A stretch of 18,399 nt of DNA from an uncultured Collinsella sp. (lineage in GTDB: Bacteria; Actinomycetota; Coriobacteriia; Coriobacteriales; Coriobacteriaceae), in assembly GCA_902468695.1 (NCBI GenBank), contig CABQZS010000165.1:1-18399 (forward strand). The letters run 5' to 3'. Position numbers and translations under genes: made by a program. Under the pieces are notes generated by a model. The model was not told where the DNA came from. It was given only the letters and a program-made list of their open reading frames with translations, and did no database searches. The number at the start of each line of letters is the position of its first letter. Position 1 is the first letter of the stretch. Of this stretch, positions 1 to 6,606 are shown piece by piece.

Positions 1-1246
1 GGCGGATGAGGTCGGCCGAGCCATCGGGGCGCAGCAGGACCTCGGCGGAGCGCAGGCGGCCGTTGTAGTTGTAGCCCATGGAGTAGCCATGCGCACCGGT
101 ATCGTGGATTACAAGCAGGTCACCCATGTCGATATGCGGTAGCTCGCGATCGATAGCGAACTTGTCGTTGTTCTCGCATAGATTGCCCGTGATGTCATAG
201 GTGTTCGTGACGGGCGCTGTGGCCTTGTCGGTGCCGCCCGGCCGACCCATCACCGTAATGTGGTGGTAGGCGCCATACATGGCAGGACGAATCAAATCGA
301 CGGCACTGGCGTCCACGCCGATATAGTCCTTATAGATCTGCTTCTCGTGGATGGCCTTGGTGACCAGGCAGCCGTAGGGCCCCATCATAAAGCGGCCCAT
401 CTCGGTGCAGATCGCCACATCGCCCATGCCGGCGGGAACCAGGATCTCGTCGTATGCCGCGTGCACCCCCTCGCCGATGGCGTGAATGTCGTTGGCCTGC
501 TGCTCGGGCAGATAGGGGATGCCGACGCCGCCGGACAGATTGATGAAGGCGACGTGTGCGCCGGTCTTGCGCTCCAGGCGCACGGCAAGCTCAAAGAGGA
601 TGCGCGCGAGCTTGGGGTAGTAGTCGTTGGTGACGGTGTTGCTGGCAAGGAATGCGTGGATGCCAAAGTTTTCGGCGCCCTTGGCCTTGAGCATGCGGAA
701 CGCCTCGAAGAGTTGCTCGGTGGTCATGCCGTACTTGGAGTCGCCGGGGTTATCCATGATGCCGTTGGAGAGCTGGAACAGCCCGCCCGGATTAAAGCGG
801 CAGCTGACCGTCTTGGGGATGGGCCCCGCAACGCGCTCAAAGAACTCGATGTGGCTGATGTCGTCAAAGTTGACGATGGCGCCCAACTTGTCGGCGAGCT
901 CAAAGTCGGCAGCCGGCGTGTCGTTGGACGAGAACATGATGTCGTGTCCCGTGATACCCAGCGAGCGGGCGATCATGAGCTCGGTGTAGCTCGAGCAATC
1001 GCAGCCGCAGCCGTATTCGTTGAGAATGGAGATGAGTGCCGGGTTGGGATTGGCCTTGACGGCAAAGTATTCCTTAAAGCCCGGGTTCCATGCAAAGGCA
1101 TCGCGCACTTCTTGCATGTTGCGGCGGATGCCCGCCTCGTCGTATAGATGAAACGGCGTGGGGAACTGCTCGACGATATGCTCGAGTGTCTCCTTGTCCA
1201 CAAACGGCCGCTTGGCCGCATATGCCTCGTTGGGGGTCAATGCCAT
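1..1246 (-). CDS. lysA: Diaminopimelate decarboxylase (3' end beyond the window)
   Basis: The minus-strand frame from ATG at 1246 stays open to the left edge, so about 415 residues are visible and the C-terminus is missing. It is a fold-type III PLP decarboxylase that would convert meso-diaminopimelate to L-lysine in the cytoplasm. The PLP-binding Lys is K64 in YFAVKANPNP. Downstream are NLSGGVGIPYLPEQ (the Gly-rich phosphate-binding region), TEMGRFMMGPYG (usually EPGR in this family) and CENNDKFA, which matches the C-terminal Cys-Asp motif. The usual HIGSQ-like segment reads HAFLASNT, so it belongs to a divergent clade. GAGG at 1257-1260 serves as a rather distant ribosome site. A lysine riboswitch lies directly upstream, which independently supports the lysine assignment. 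A related decarboxylase acting on another diamino acid cannot be fully excluded. Confidence 0.92.
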   Translation of the reverse strand, partial: MALTPNEAYAAKRPFVDKETLEHIVEQFPTPFHLYDEAGIRRNMQEVRDAFAWNPGFKEYFAVKANPNPALISILNEYGCGCDCSSYTELMIARSLGITGHDIMFSSNDTPAADFELADKLGAIVNFDDISHIEFFERVAGPIPKTVSCRFNPGGLFQLSNGIMDNPGDSKYGMTTEQLFEAFRMLKAKGAENFGIHAFLASNTVTNDYYPKLARILFELAVRLERKTGAHVAFINLSGGVGIPYLPEQQANDIHAIGEGVHAAYDEILVPAGMGDVAICTEMGRFMMGPYGCLVTKAIHEKQIYKDYIGVDASAVDLIRPAMYGAYHHITVMGRPGGTDKATAPVTNTYDITGNLCENNDKFAIDRELPHIDMGDLLVIHDTGAHGYSMGYNYNGRLRSAEVLLRPDGSADLIR

Positions 1247-1256
1247 GTCCCGTAAA

Positions 1257-1323
1257 CCTCGCTATCCAGACGGCGCCATCTGCGCATCGAATCCGCATAG
1301 CGTGGACCCAATGTCCGGATAGC
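1257..1323 (-). promoter_or_regulatory. Probable expression platform of the lysine riboswitch
   Basis: On the minus strand GCTATCCGGAC (1323-1313) can pair with GTCTGGATAGC (1271-1261) over 11 bp with one G-U pair. The upstream arm contains the CTATC that closes aptamer helix P1. The downstream arm ends directly at the GAGG ribosome site (1260-1257). P1 and this hairpin are therefore mutually exclusive. No U-run follows, so control of translation initiation is more likely than termination. Confidence 0.65.
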
Positions 1324-1474
1324 GCTCCCGCATTGCTGCAGACAGTCCTGCGAGTGTTTCCCGCAGGCCCACCAGGTTGTTCGTGCCCGAAAAGCCCAGT
1401 TCGGCGGGTTTCGCCTCCCCGCGGGGTCAAAGCCTGCCGGCTCGCCCGCGGCTCTTCGTGCCCGCGCCTCTATC
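1318..1474 (-). promoter_or_regulatory. Lysine riboswitch (L-box) aptamer upstream of lysA
   Basis: Read on the minus strand, the leader carries the L-box signature in order. GATAGAGGCGCG (1474-1463) forms the 5' side of P1 plus the conserved AGAGG-GC core. GAAGAG follows, then AGGCGAAA with GCCGAAC, a CTGGGC segment, GGACTGTC, and finally GCTATC (1323-1318) as the 3' side of P1. The order, spacing and total length of about 157 nt match the known class. It should sense L-lysine and lower lysA expression when lysine is plentiful. Confidence 0.9.
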
Positions 1475-1502
1475 AAGTGGTAACGACCCTACCACGTTGC
1501 AC

Positions 1503-1531
1503 TTTACCAAACAAGAGTATTCGTATATAAC
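1503..1531 (+). promoter_or_regulatory. Putative promoter of the M20 amidohydrolase gene
   Basis: TTTACC (1503-1508) and TATAAC (1526-1531) are 17 bp apart, about 90 bp upstream of the amidohydrolase start. The -10 box shares bases with the -10 box of the divergent lysA promoter candidate. Confidence 0.5.
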
Positions 1532-1549
1532 GTTTAAAAAATGCAGCAA
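1522..1549 (-). promoter_or_regulatory. Putative lysA promoter
   Basis: On the minus strand TTGCTG (1549-1544) and TATACG (1527-1522) are separated by 16 bp. They lie about 50 bp upstream of the riboswitch aptamer. Only the consensus match supports this. Confidence 0.45.
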
Positions 1550-1623
1550 TATGCTGGAAACATGTGTGCCGCAATCCTGTATCACAATAAGTTGAACAGA
1601 TGTGCCTTACGAAGGGATTCTCT

Positions 1624-2811
1624 ATGACCGAGCTCCAAGAACTCCGTCGCTATCGTCGCGATCTCCATCGCATTCCGGAGCTCGATTTCGATCTTCCGCA
1701 AACCATTGCCTATATCGAGGGCGTGCTGGCACCGCTCACTTGCGAAGTGACCCATCCGTGCCCCAGCTGCGTCTGTGCTTTCTTCGACGCCGGCGTTGAT
1801 GCCGCGCATGCCACGGCGATTCGCGCCGATATGGATGCGCTACCCATCGCGGAGGCGACGGGAGCGGCCTTTACCTCGACCCATCCCGGCAAGATGCACG
1901 CTTGCGGACATGACGGACACATGGCCATGGCGCTTGCCGCCGCGACGTATGTCGACCGTACGATTCGCGATCAGCCAGGCGCCATTAGGCGCAACGTTCT
2001 CTTTGTGTTCCAGCCGGCCGAGGAAACGACCGGTGGTGCCAAGACGGTATGCGAGAGCGGTGTGTTCGAGCGCTATGGGGCCGACCGCATCTTCGGCTTC
2101 CATGTGTGGCCCGATCTGCCTGCCGGCACGTTGGCGAGCTGCCCCGGTCCGTTGCTGGCGCGTTCGAGTGAGACGCACATTCATATTCACGGGACGAGCA
2201 TCCATATCGCTAAGACCTATGGCGTTCCGGTCGAGGAGTCGCACGATGCGGCGCTGGCGGCTGCCAAGTTCTTGGTTGCCGAGCGCGAACTGATGGACGA
2301 GCTGGGCACCGACGAGCCCTGTATCGGTAAGTTTGGTCTGCTGCAGGCCGGTACGGTTTGCAACGCGGTGGCGGGGGAGGCCCATGTGGCCGGAAGCCTG
2401 CGTGTGTTTACGGACGACATGTTCGACCGTGCGCGCGAGGGCGTACGCCGTGTGCTCGACGAGGCGTGCACCGCAACGGGCTGCACGTATGATCTCGACT
2501 TTGCCGAGGGCTATCCACCGGTCGATAACGACCCCGAGCTGTTTGCCAGCGTCGCGCCTGCCTTGTCCGAACTGCAACTTGTGGACGAGCCGCTGCTAAT
2601 CGCCGAGGATTTCGCCTTCTATCAGCGCTATCTGCCGGGCGTGTTCTTCTTGCTGGGCACGGGCGTGCCGGAGGGTCAAGAAAACCCGAGTGATCCGGAT
2701 GGCTGTCCCGCCTATGCCACGAGCGCTCTGCATACCGATACCATGCTCTTTGACGAGGAAATTCTGCTCAAAGGCCTCGATGTCTACAAACGATTGCTTC
2801 TGCTTGGTTAA
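1624..2811 (+). CDS. M20 family metallo-amidohydrolase, possibly N-acetyl-diaminopimelate deacetylase
   Basis: A cytoplasmic zinc amidohydrolase of the M20D group (hippurate hydrolase, N-acyl-amino-acid deacylase, DapL), 395 residues. Metal and catalytic motifs are clear: AIRADMDALPI, HACGHDGHMA, FQPAEETTGGA, GFHVWPDLPAG and, near the end, EDFAFY. The lid/dimer segment is unusual: where relatives carry a GHAA-PH type motif, this one reads HGTSIHIAKTYG, keeping only the His. The ATG at 1624 is preferred over 1600 because GAAGGGA (1611-1617) sits 6 nt upstream of it. Standing divergent to riboswitch-controlled lysA, it could remove the acetyl group from N-acetyl-DAP. That substrate is inferred from position only; general aminoacylase activity is equally possible. 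Confidence 0.88.
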   Translation: MTELQELRRYRRDLHRIPELDFDLPQTIAYIEGVLAPLTCEVTHPCPSCVCAFFDAGVDAAHATAIRADMDALPIAEATGAAFTSTHPGKMHACGHDGHMAMALAAATYVDRTIRDQPGAIRRNVLFVFQPAEETTGGAKTVCESGVFERYGADRIFGFHVWPDLPAGTLASCPGPLLARSSETHIHIHGTSIHIAKTYGVPVEESHDAALAAAKFLVAERELMDELGTDEPCIGKFGLLQAGTVCNAVAGEAHVAGSLRVFTDDMFDRAREGVRRVLDEACTATGCTYDLDFAEGYPPVDNDPELFASVAPALSELQLVDEPLLIAEDFAFYQRYLPGVFFLLGTGVPEGQENPSDPDGCPAYATSALHTDTMLFDEEILLKGLDVYKRLLLLG

Positions 2812-2855
2812 TTGGCGAAGGATACCTGCTCTAGAAAATACGAACAAATGTACGC

Positions 2856-2901
2856 TATAATAGAGATGTAAGTCTATAGAAACGTTTGACGTTATTAACG
2901 T
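2856..2901 (+). promoter_or_regulatory. higBA control region: -10 box and palindromic operator candidate
   Basis: A perfect TATAAT lies at 2856-2861 without a good -35. Downstream, 2889-2901 is a perfect inverted repeat, ACGTTA-T-TAACGT, ending at the ribosome site (TAAGG, 2901-2905) of the toxin gene. A palindrome in this place is typical of the site bound by a HigA-type antitoxin for autoregulation. Confidence 0.5.
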
Positions 2902-2912
2902 AAGGCGATACT

Positions 2913-3194
2913 ATGATTGCATCGTATAAAGATGAGGATACCGAACGCTTTGCCATGGGTGTGCGGGTCAGGAGGTTCGTGCCCTTTGAGCGCGTTACGC
3001 TGAGGAAGATTCGCCAACTGCAGGTTTGTGCTTCGCTTGATGATCTTCGCGTTCCGCCGGGCAACCGCCTGGAAGCTTTGAAGGGCGATCGTGCCGGTCA
3101 ATATAGCATCCGTGTTAACGAGCGCTATCGGGTCTGTTTTGAGTGGAGACAGGAGATGGCTTGGAATGTCGAAATCGTCGATTATCACAAGTGA
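2913..3194 (+). CDS. higB: HigB-like RelE-superfamily toxin
   Basis: A 93-residue protein with the HigB/RelE core: PPGNRLEALKGDRAGQYSIR followed by VNERYRVCFEW (residues 48-78) and the C-terminal VEIVDYHK. This family cleaves mRNA at the ribosome and is neutralised by the HigA protein encoded next. The Arg, Tyr and His residues of the core resemble the catalytic set of the family, though I cannot confirm each position without alignment. TAAGG at 2901-2905 is the ribosome site. Toxin-before-antitoxin order is the usual HigBA arrangement. The reading frame is intact, so the module is probably functional. Confidence 0.88.
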   Translation: MIASYKDEDTERFAMGVRVRRFVPFERVTLRKIRQLQVCASLDDLRVPPGNRLEALKGDRAGQYSIRVNERYRVCFEWRQEMAWNVEIVDYHK

Positions 3195-3507
3195 TGAGAC
3201 CTCGTCCGATTTGCTGTCGCCAGTGACTCCTGGTGAGCTTCTCAAAGAGGAGTTTCTTGTTCCCATGGGCATTTCTCAATATCGCCTTGCGAAAGAGACC
3301 GGGATTCCGGCTCAGCGTATCGGGCAGATTGTCTTGGGAAAACGTCGCGTGACGGCCGACACCGACCTCCGCCTTTGCCGTTATTTTGGCCTGACGGATG
3401 GTTATTGGCTGCGCGCTCAGGTGGCGTTTGACCTTGAGGCCGAGAAAAGACGGATCGAACCGGAACTCGATAAGATCGTTCCTGTTCAGCAGGCCATTGC
3501 GCTGTAG
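3166..3507 (+). CDS. higA: HigA-like antitoxin, XRE-family helix-turn-helix
   Basis: A 113-residue DNA-binding antitoxin. Residues 21-90 hold the HigA/VapI signature: TPGELLKEEFLVPMGISQYR, LAKETGIPAQRIGQIVLGKR, then DTDLRLCRYFGLTDGYWLRA. The family binds HigB and represses its own operon. The ATG at 3166 is chosen because AGGAG (3151-3155) precedes it by 10 nt. It overlaps the end of higB by 29 nt, implying translational coupling. The frame stays open further upstream to 3091, but the residues there look like the shadow of higB. A later non-ATG start near 3211 would give a more typical length, so the N-terminus is uncertain. Confidence 0.87.
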   Translation: MSKSSIITSDETSSDLLSPVTPGELLKEEFLVPMGISQYRLAKETGIPAQRIGQIVLGKRRVTADTDLRLCRYFGLTDGYWLRAQVAFDLEAEKRRIEPELDKIVPVQQAIAL

Positions 3508-3536
3508 TGCTTAAAGATGATGGGGGTGGCGTGACG

Positions 3537-3860
3537 ATGAAGCGACGCCGACAGCCTGCCGTATATAGTCCGGGTGGATGCGGGTGCGGTTTGCTGCTGC
3601 TTCCGGTCATCGCTGTGAGCATTGGCGTGATGTTTGTGCTTGCTGGGCTGGCTGCAGCAGCGCTTGTGCTGTTGATTGCGGCCATTGGCGTGACGATTTG
3701 GCTCTGCCGCAATCGCGAGCAACGCCGTGCCGACGGTAAAACCAATGTCGGATGGGCCATCTTTTTGGTTGTCACCTACCTATTGAGTATCAGTTATCTG
3801 GCGTTCTCTATCTTGTTGCTTGTGAGCACCTTTACCGGGGAATCCGTAACGGTGGGGTAG
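3537..3860 (+). CDS. Small integral membrane protein of unknown function
   Basis: A 107-residue protein I do not recognise. A short basic N-terminus (MKRRRQPAVYSPGG) leads into a Gly/Cys-rich turn and a long hydrophobic stretch (about residues 19-58) that could form two membrane helices. A charged loop (CRNREQRRADGKTN) and a final hydrophobic helix (about 70-98) follow. The ATG at 3537 has a G-rich ribosome site (GGGGG, near 3521). In-frame GTG codons at 3507 and 3531 are alternatives, and the first would overlap the higA stop. It may be co-transcribed with higBA. No catalytic motif is visible. Confidence 0.6.
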   Translation: MKRRRQPAVYSPGGCGCGLLLLPVIAVSIGVMFVLAGLAAAALVLLIAAIGVTIWLCRNREQRRADGKTNVGWAIFLVVTYLLSISYLAFSILLLVSTFTGESVTVG

Positions 3861-3921
3861 GCTTCGACGAGCTTCTTGAGGATGAAGCGAGGGGCGGACT
3901 CTGAATGAACCGCGCCCCGCA

Positions 3922-4170
3922 TCAACAAGTTTCATTCGTTGTGTAGCAATCCGAATGTACAAGCGTTTGGCGTGAGAGCACCGCCGCCAGCAACACGGGA
4001 AGGCAGGCCGCAATCGCCAGCCCCCATGCCAGCTCATCGCAATAGATTCCATAAGGACTCCCCAACAGGACATAGGCCAACTAACGAGCCCATCATCCGC
4101 TGCGGTCACAAATTGGCTGACAGCTGAATCATCGCTATAAAACGCGAGGTAAAATGCCCAAAGATTGATG
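3922..4170 (-). pseudogene. Remnant of a membrane-protein gene (3' end, frameshifted)
   Basis: No intact gene fits 3861-4230. On the minus strand, 4080-3922 encodes about 50 residues with the look of a membrane protein end (GIYCDELAWGLAIAACLPVL, then LAAVLSRQTLVHSD) before TGA at 3924-3922. A TAG at 4083-4081 stops this frame upstream. There another minus frame continues protein-like sequence (LWAFYLAFYSDDSAVSQFVT). This fits the 3' remnant of a transporter or permease-like gene, frameshifted near 4085 and cut off before 4200. The parent family is not recognised. Confidence 0.35.
4113..4141 (+). promoter_or_regulatory. Putative promoter of the EcsC-family gene
   Basis: TTGGCT (4113-4118), a 17-bp spacer and TATAAA (4136-4141) lie about 90 bp upstream of the EcsC-family start. 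They sit inside the decayed minus-strand gene. Confidence 0.5.
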
Positions 4171-4230
4171 GATGGTTCGCAGAATTTGCAAGGGTTATTG
4201 AGAAAGCAAAGCTGCGAGAAAGGAAGAGCC

Positions 4231-4986
4231 ATGGCTAAGAAGACGGGAGAGAAAGACACGGTTGGAAGGGCCAAAGGTTTCGAGATGCCCATCGATGAGG
4301 AATCGGCTGGCAAGCTGCTCGATACCATCTACAGGAGCGCACTGAATGGCGTCCCTAAGGTGAGTCGCTCGGTCGACGAGATGGTTGAGGACTACACGGG
4401 AAAGGCGAAGTCACCCGATGATGCCGCAAGGGCACTCGCAAAGTGGCAGATCATGAAATGCGGAACCTCAGGTTTCGTCACCGGGCTCGGGGGCTTGATT
4501 ACGCTTCCGGTCGCAATTCCCGCGAACATAAGCAGCGTCATGTACGTCCAGATGCGCATGATCGCCTGCATCGCGAAGATGGGTGGCTATGACGTTACGT
4601 CCGACCAAGTTCAGACGATGATCTACATGTGTCTCACGGGTACGACGGCGAGTGATCTTGTCAAAATGGGGCTCATCAAGACTGGGACGAAATCGCTTGA
4701 GGTCGCAATCAAGAAGATTCCCGGGGCGGCACTCGTGAAGATCAACCAGAAGGTCGGCTTCAGATTTATCACGAAGTTCGGCGAGAAAGGCATCATTAAC
4801 CTCGGGAAAATGCTGCCCCTCGCCGGCGGCGTGATTGGCGGCGGTGTGGACGTGGCATCGACGAGCATCATTGCTAAGAACGCCATCAGGATGTTCATGG
4901 AGGGCGAGGACCCCGATGGAACCCTGCCCACTGAAGCGGAGGTCGAAAGCATCGAAGATGTTGAGGTGGAAAGCGACCTGCTTTAG
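4231..4986 (+). CDS. EcsC family protein
   Basis: A 251-residue protein resembling the EcsC family, named after the third gene of the Bacillus ecs locus; its biochemical role is not known. A charged N-terminal third precedes a hydrophobic Gly-rich segment (GFVTGLGGLITLPVAIPANI, residues 81-100). Next comes MYVQMRMIACIAKMGGYD, and late in the protein a second Gly-rich hydrophobic patch (LPLAGGVIGGGVDVASTSII, 195-214). An acidic tail ends it. The ATG at 4231 is preferred over 4165 because AAGGAAGAG lies just upstream. Codon choice (more AAG, ATC and AGG-type codons) looks different from neighbouring genes, and decayed genes flank it on both sides. That may mark a gain by transfer. It probably forms its own transcript. 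Confidence 0.7.
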   Translation: MAKKTGEKDTVGRAKGFEMPIDEESAGKLLDTIYRSALNGVPKVSRSVDEMVEDYTGKAKSPDDAARALAKWQIMKCGTSGFVTGLGGLITLPVAIPANISSVMYVQMRMIACIAKMGGYDVTSDQVQTMIYMCLTGTTASDLVKMGLIKTGTKSLEVAIKKIPGAALVKINQKVGFRFITKFGEKGIINLGKMLPLAGGVIGGGVDVASTSIIAKNAIRMFMEGEDPDGTLPTEAEVESIEDVEVESDLL

Positions 4987-4992
4987 TCCTTG

Positions 4993-5396
4993 CTACGTGC
5001 TCCACACCCCATCGCCTAGCCTATGCCGTAGGGGCTGCCCGGCCGTTATGAGGTATCCCGCCTGCTCCTCGCGGTCTATTCGGCACATCGCGCGCATCGT
5101 TTGCTTTGAGTCGCAGGCCGTGTCATTGCCGCCCACGATGGCCTTGTGGTTGTTGAATGTGGTCGGGCCCATGTGACCCTTGGGCGGTTCTCAGCCCGCA
5201 TCTACCAGGATTCTATCGAGCTCGTTCGAGCATCGAGTGTGTAGGGCATGCTCGAGAGCGTCGTCGTCCGCATGGACTACGCCGCGCAGGTTTGTCATGT
5301 CGGAAATCGAGGCAAGACGCTGCAGCCGTAGAACCAGTAGTTCAAATCGATGTTGGCAAGCCTCGAGGTGTCATCGGCGATGGACACGCGCTTCAT
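4993..5396 (-). pseudogene. Degraded minus-strand gene (frameshift plus in-frame TGA)
   Basis: The 517-bp gap after the EcsC gene holds no intact gene. The minus strand shows protein-like sequence in pieces. From ATG at 5396 it reads MKRVSIADDTSRLANIDLNY and soon hits a stop. After a frame change near 5320 it continues RLASISDMTNLRGVVHADDD, ALEHALHTRCSNELDRILVD, then AG and TGA near 5206. In the same frame beyond that TGA it runs on (GPTTFNNHKAIVGGNDTACD and more) to TAG at 4995-4993. The VVHADDDALEHAL stretch resembles the end of a PAS-type sensor domain, but that is weak. One frameshift and one nonsense codon in about 400 nt indicate decay. Confidence 0.45.
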
Positions 5397-5503
5397 GCTC
5401 TTCTATACCGCAACCTTAGCTCTCAGCTAATGAATTCAAGTTTAATCCTTTCTACGATGTGCTGTGTGCCGGCACGGTAGCCGGATCGTAGGAAGGATGC
5501 ATG

Positions 5504-6046
5504 ATGAAAAAGCTTGAAAACGAAGTGCTGCTGAGCCGTCGCGCTGCACTGAGCGCATTCGCCACCGTCGCCTTGGGGACTGCCGGTCTTCTTGCCGGTT
5601 GTGGTAGCGATAAGGCGACCGTCACCGAGGACGCTGGCGATGGCGACAAGAAGGAAGAGGCGAAGAAGGAAGAGCAGTCTACGACTGACCTGGCGGTTGG
5701 TGCGACGGTGACCACGGCTGCCGGTCTTTCCGTCGTTGTCGATTCCGTCCAGCCCGGCCTCACAAATTATGACGGTTCGACCATGACGGGCATTCACGTC
5801 ACATACGTCAACAATGGCGATGAGGGCGCAGATTACAACATCTACGACTGGAAGGGCGAGGACGCCAACGGCGCTCAACAGAACCAGGGTTACTACAGCG
5901 AGGGCTCCGATGAGCTGCAGTCTGGTACCCTTTCCGCCGGTGGCTCCGTGGCGGGCAATATCTACTTTGATGGCGATATCAAGAAGGCACTGTATTTTGC
6001 CAACATGTTTGATAAGTCTGCCACTGCAAGCTGGGTGTTGGCCTAG
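5504..6046 (+). CDS. Secreted lipoprotein with a DUF4352-like domain
   Basis: A 180-residue predicted lipoprotein. The N-terminus has SRRAAL, a twin-arginine-like motif, then a hydrophobic run ending in the lipobox LAGC, with lipidated Cys at residue 33. An acidic/Lys-rich linker (GDGDKKEEAKKEEQ) follows. The rest (about 60-180) looks like the immunoglobulin-like DUF4352 fold, with GIHVTYVNNGDEGADYNIYD, a Gly-rich turn and a strand near NIYFDGDIKKALYF. Such proteins sit on the outer face of the membrane and their ligands are unknown. AGGAAGG (5490-5496) is 7 nt before the second of two adjacent ATGs, so 5504 is chosen over 5501. The next gene starts 40 nt downstream on the same strand. Confidence 0.75.
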   Translation: MKKLENEVLLSRRAALSAFATVALGTAGLLAGCGSDKATVTEDAGDGDKKEEAKKEEQSTTDLAVGATVTTAAGLSVVVDSVQPGLTNYDGSTMTGIHVTYVNNGDEGADYNIYDWKGEDANGAQQNQGYYSEGSDELQSGTLSAGGSVAGNIYFDGDIKKALYFANMFDKSATASWVLA

Positions 6047-6085
6047 CATGTCGCTACCGTTGCGCCGTATGGGAGGTGAGGTCGT

Positions 6086-6508
6086 ATGCCCGATCAAAAG
6101 TTGACTGACGAGTTACTCAATGAGCTTCTCGACGCGCCAAACATCGATGGCTATATCAAGGAGCACGACTTTGCCACCCCGTCGCTTTCGGACTACCTGC
6201 AGCAGCTGCTGCAGGAAAAGGGCTTGGAGCGCTCGCGCGTGGTTCGTATGGCCGATCTCAATGAGACCTTTGGCTATCAGATCTTTACCGGTGCGCGTCA
6301 TCCGAGTCGCAATAAGGTGCTGCAGATTGCCTTCGCCATGGCGCTAACGCTCAAGGAGACCAACCGCGCCTTGACGGCGGCGGGTGCCAACATCCTCAAT
6401 TGTAAGGACCGTCGCGATGCGATCATCATCTTCTGTATCGATCGCGGGTGCAGCCTCCAAAAGGTCAACGAGGAGCTGTATCGCTTTGGCGAGGAGACGG
6501 TGAGTTAG
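6086..6508 (+). CDS. XRE-like helix-turn-helix protein paired with a Ser/Thr kinase
   Basis: A 140-residue cytoplasmic protein. Residues 32-95 resemble an XRE-type DNA-binding fold: SLSDYLQQLLQEKGLERSRV, VRMADLNETFGYQIFTGARH, then NKVLQIAFAMALTLKETNRA. The C-terminal half (CKDRRDAIIIFCIDRGCSLQ, then KVNEELYRFGEE) is helical and has no enzyme motif. GGGAGGTGAGG directly upstream is a strong ribosome site for the ATG at 6086. A protein kinase gene follows about 100 nt later. The pairing suggests that the kinase controls this protein or shares a signal with it. That link is inferred from position alone. Confidence 0.72.
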   Translation: MPDQKLTDELLNELLDAPNIDGYIKEHDFATPSLSDYLQQLLQEKGLERSRVVRMADLNETFGYQIFTGARHPSRNKVLQIAFAMALTLKETNRALTAAGANILNCKDRRDAIIIFCIDRGCSLQKVNEELYRFGEETVS

Positions 6509-6606
6509 CGGCTGATATCTGAGTCGGCGGAGCTGTCGAACAACGATGCAAACGAACGGGGCGCGGATGCCATGGGGTGTCTGCGCCCTGCGCTATGATG
6601 GAGGCT

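Noticed and set aside
260..1147. Plus-strand open frame of 295 codons
   Set aside because: It is antisense to lysA, whose minus-strand frame carries clear PLP-decarboxylase motifs. The plus frame has none.
1237..1476. Minus-strand open frame of 79 codons upstream of lysA
   Set aside because: It lies across the lysine riboswitch; its composition follows the RNA structure and no ribosome site is present.
1840..2577. Minus-strand open frame of 245 codons
   Set aside because: It is antisense to the M20 amidohydrolase and shows no recognisable motif.
5157..5480. Plus-strand frames in the gap before the lipoprotein gene
   Set aside because: No ribosome site or family motif; the opposite strand has better protein-like sequence, though degraded.
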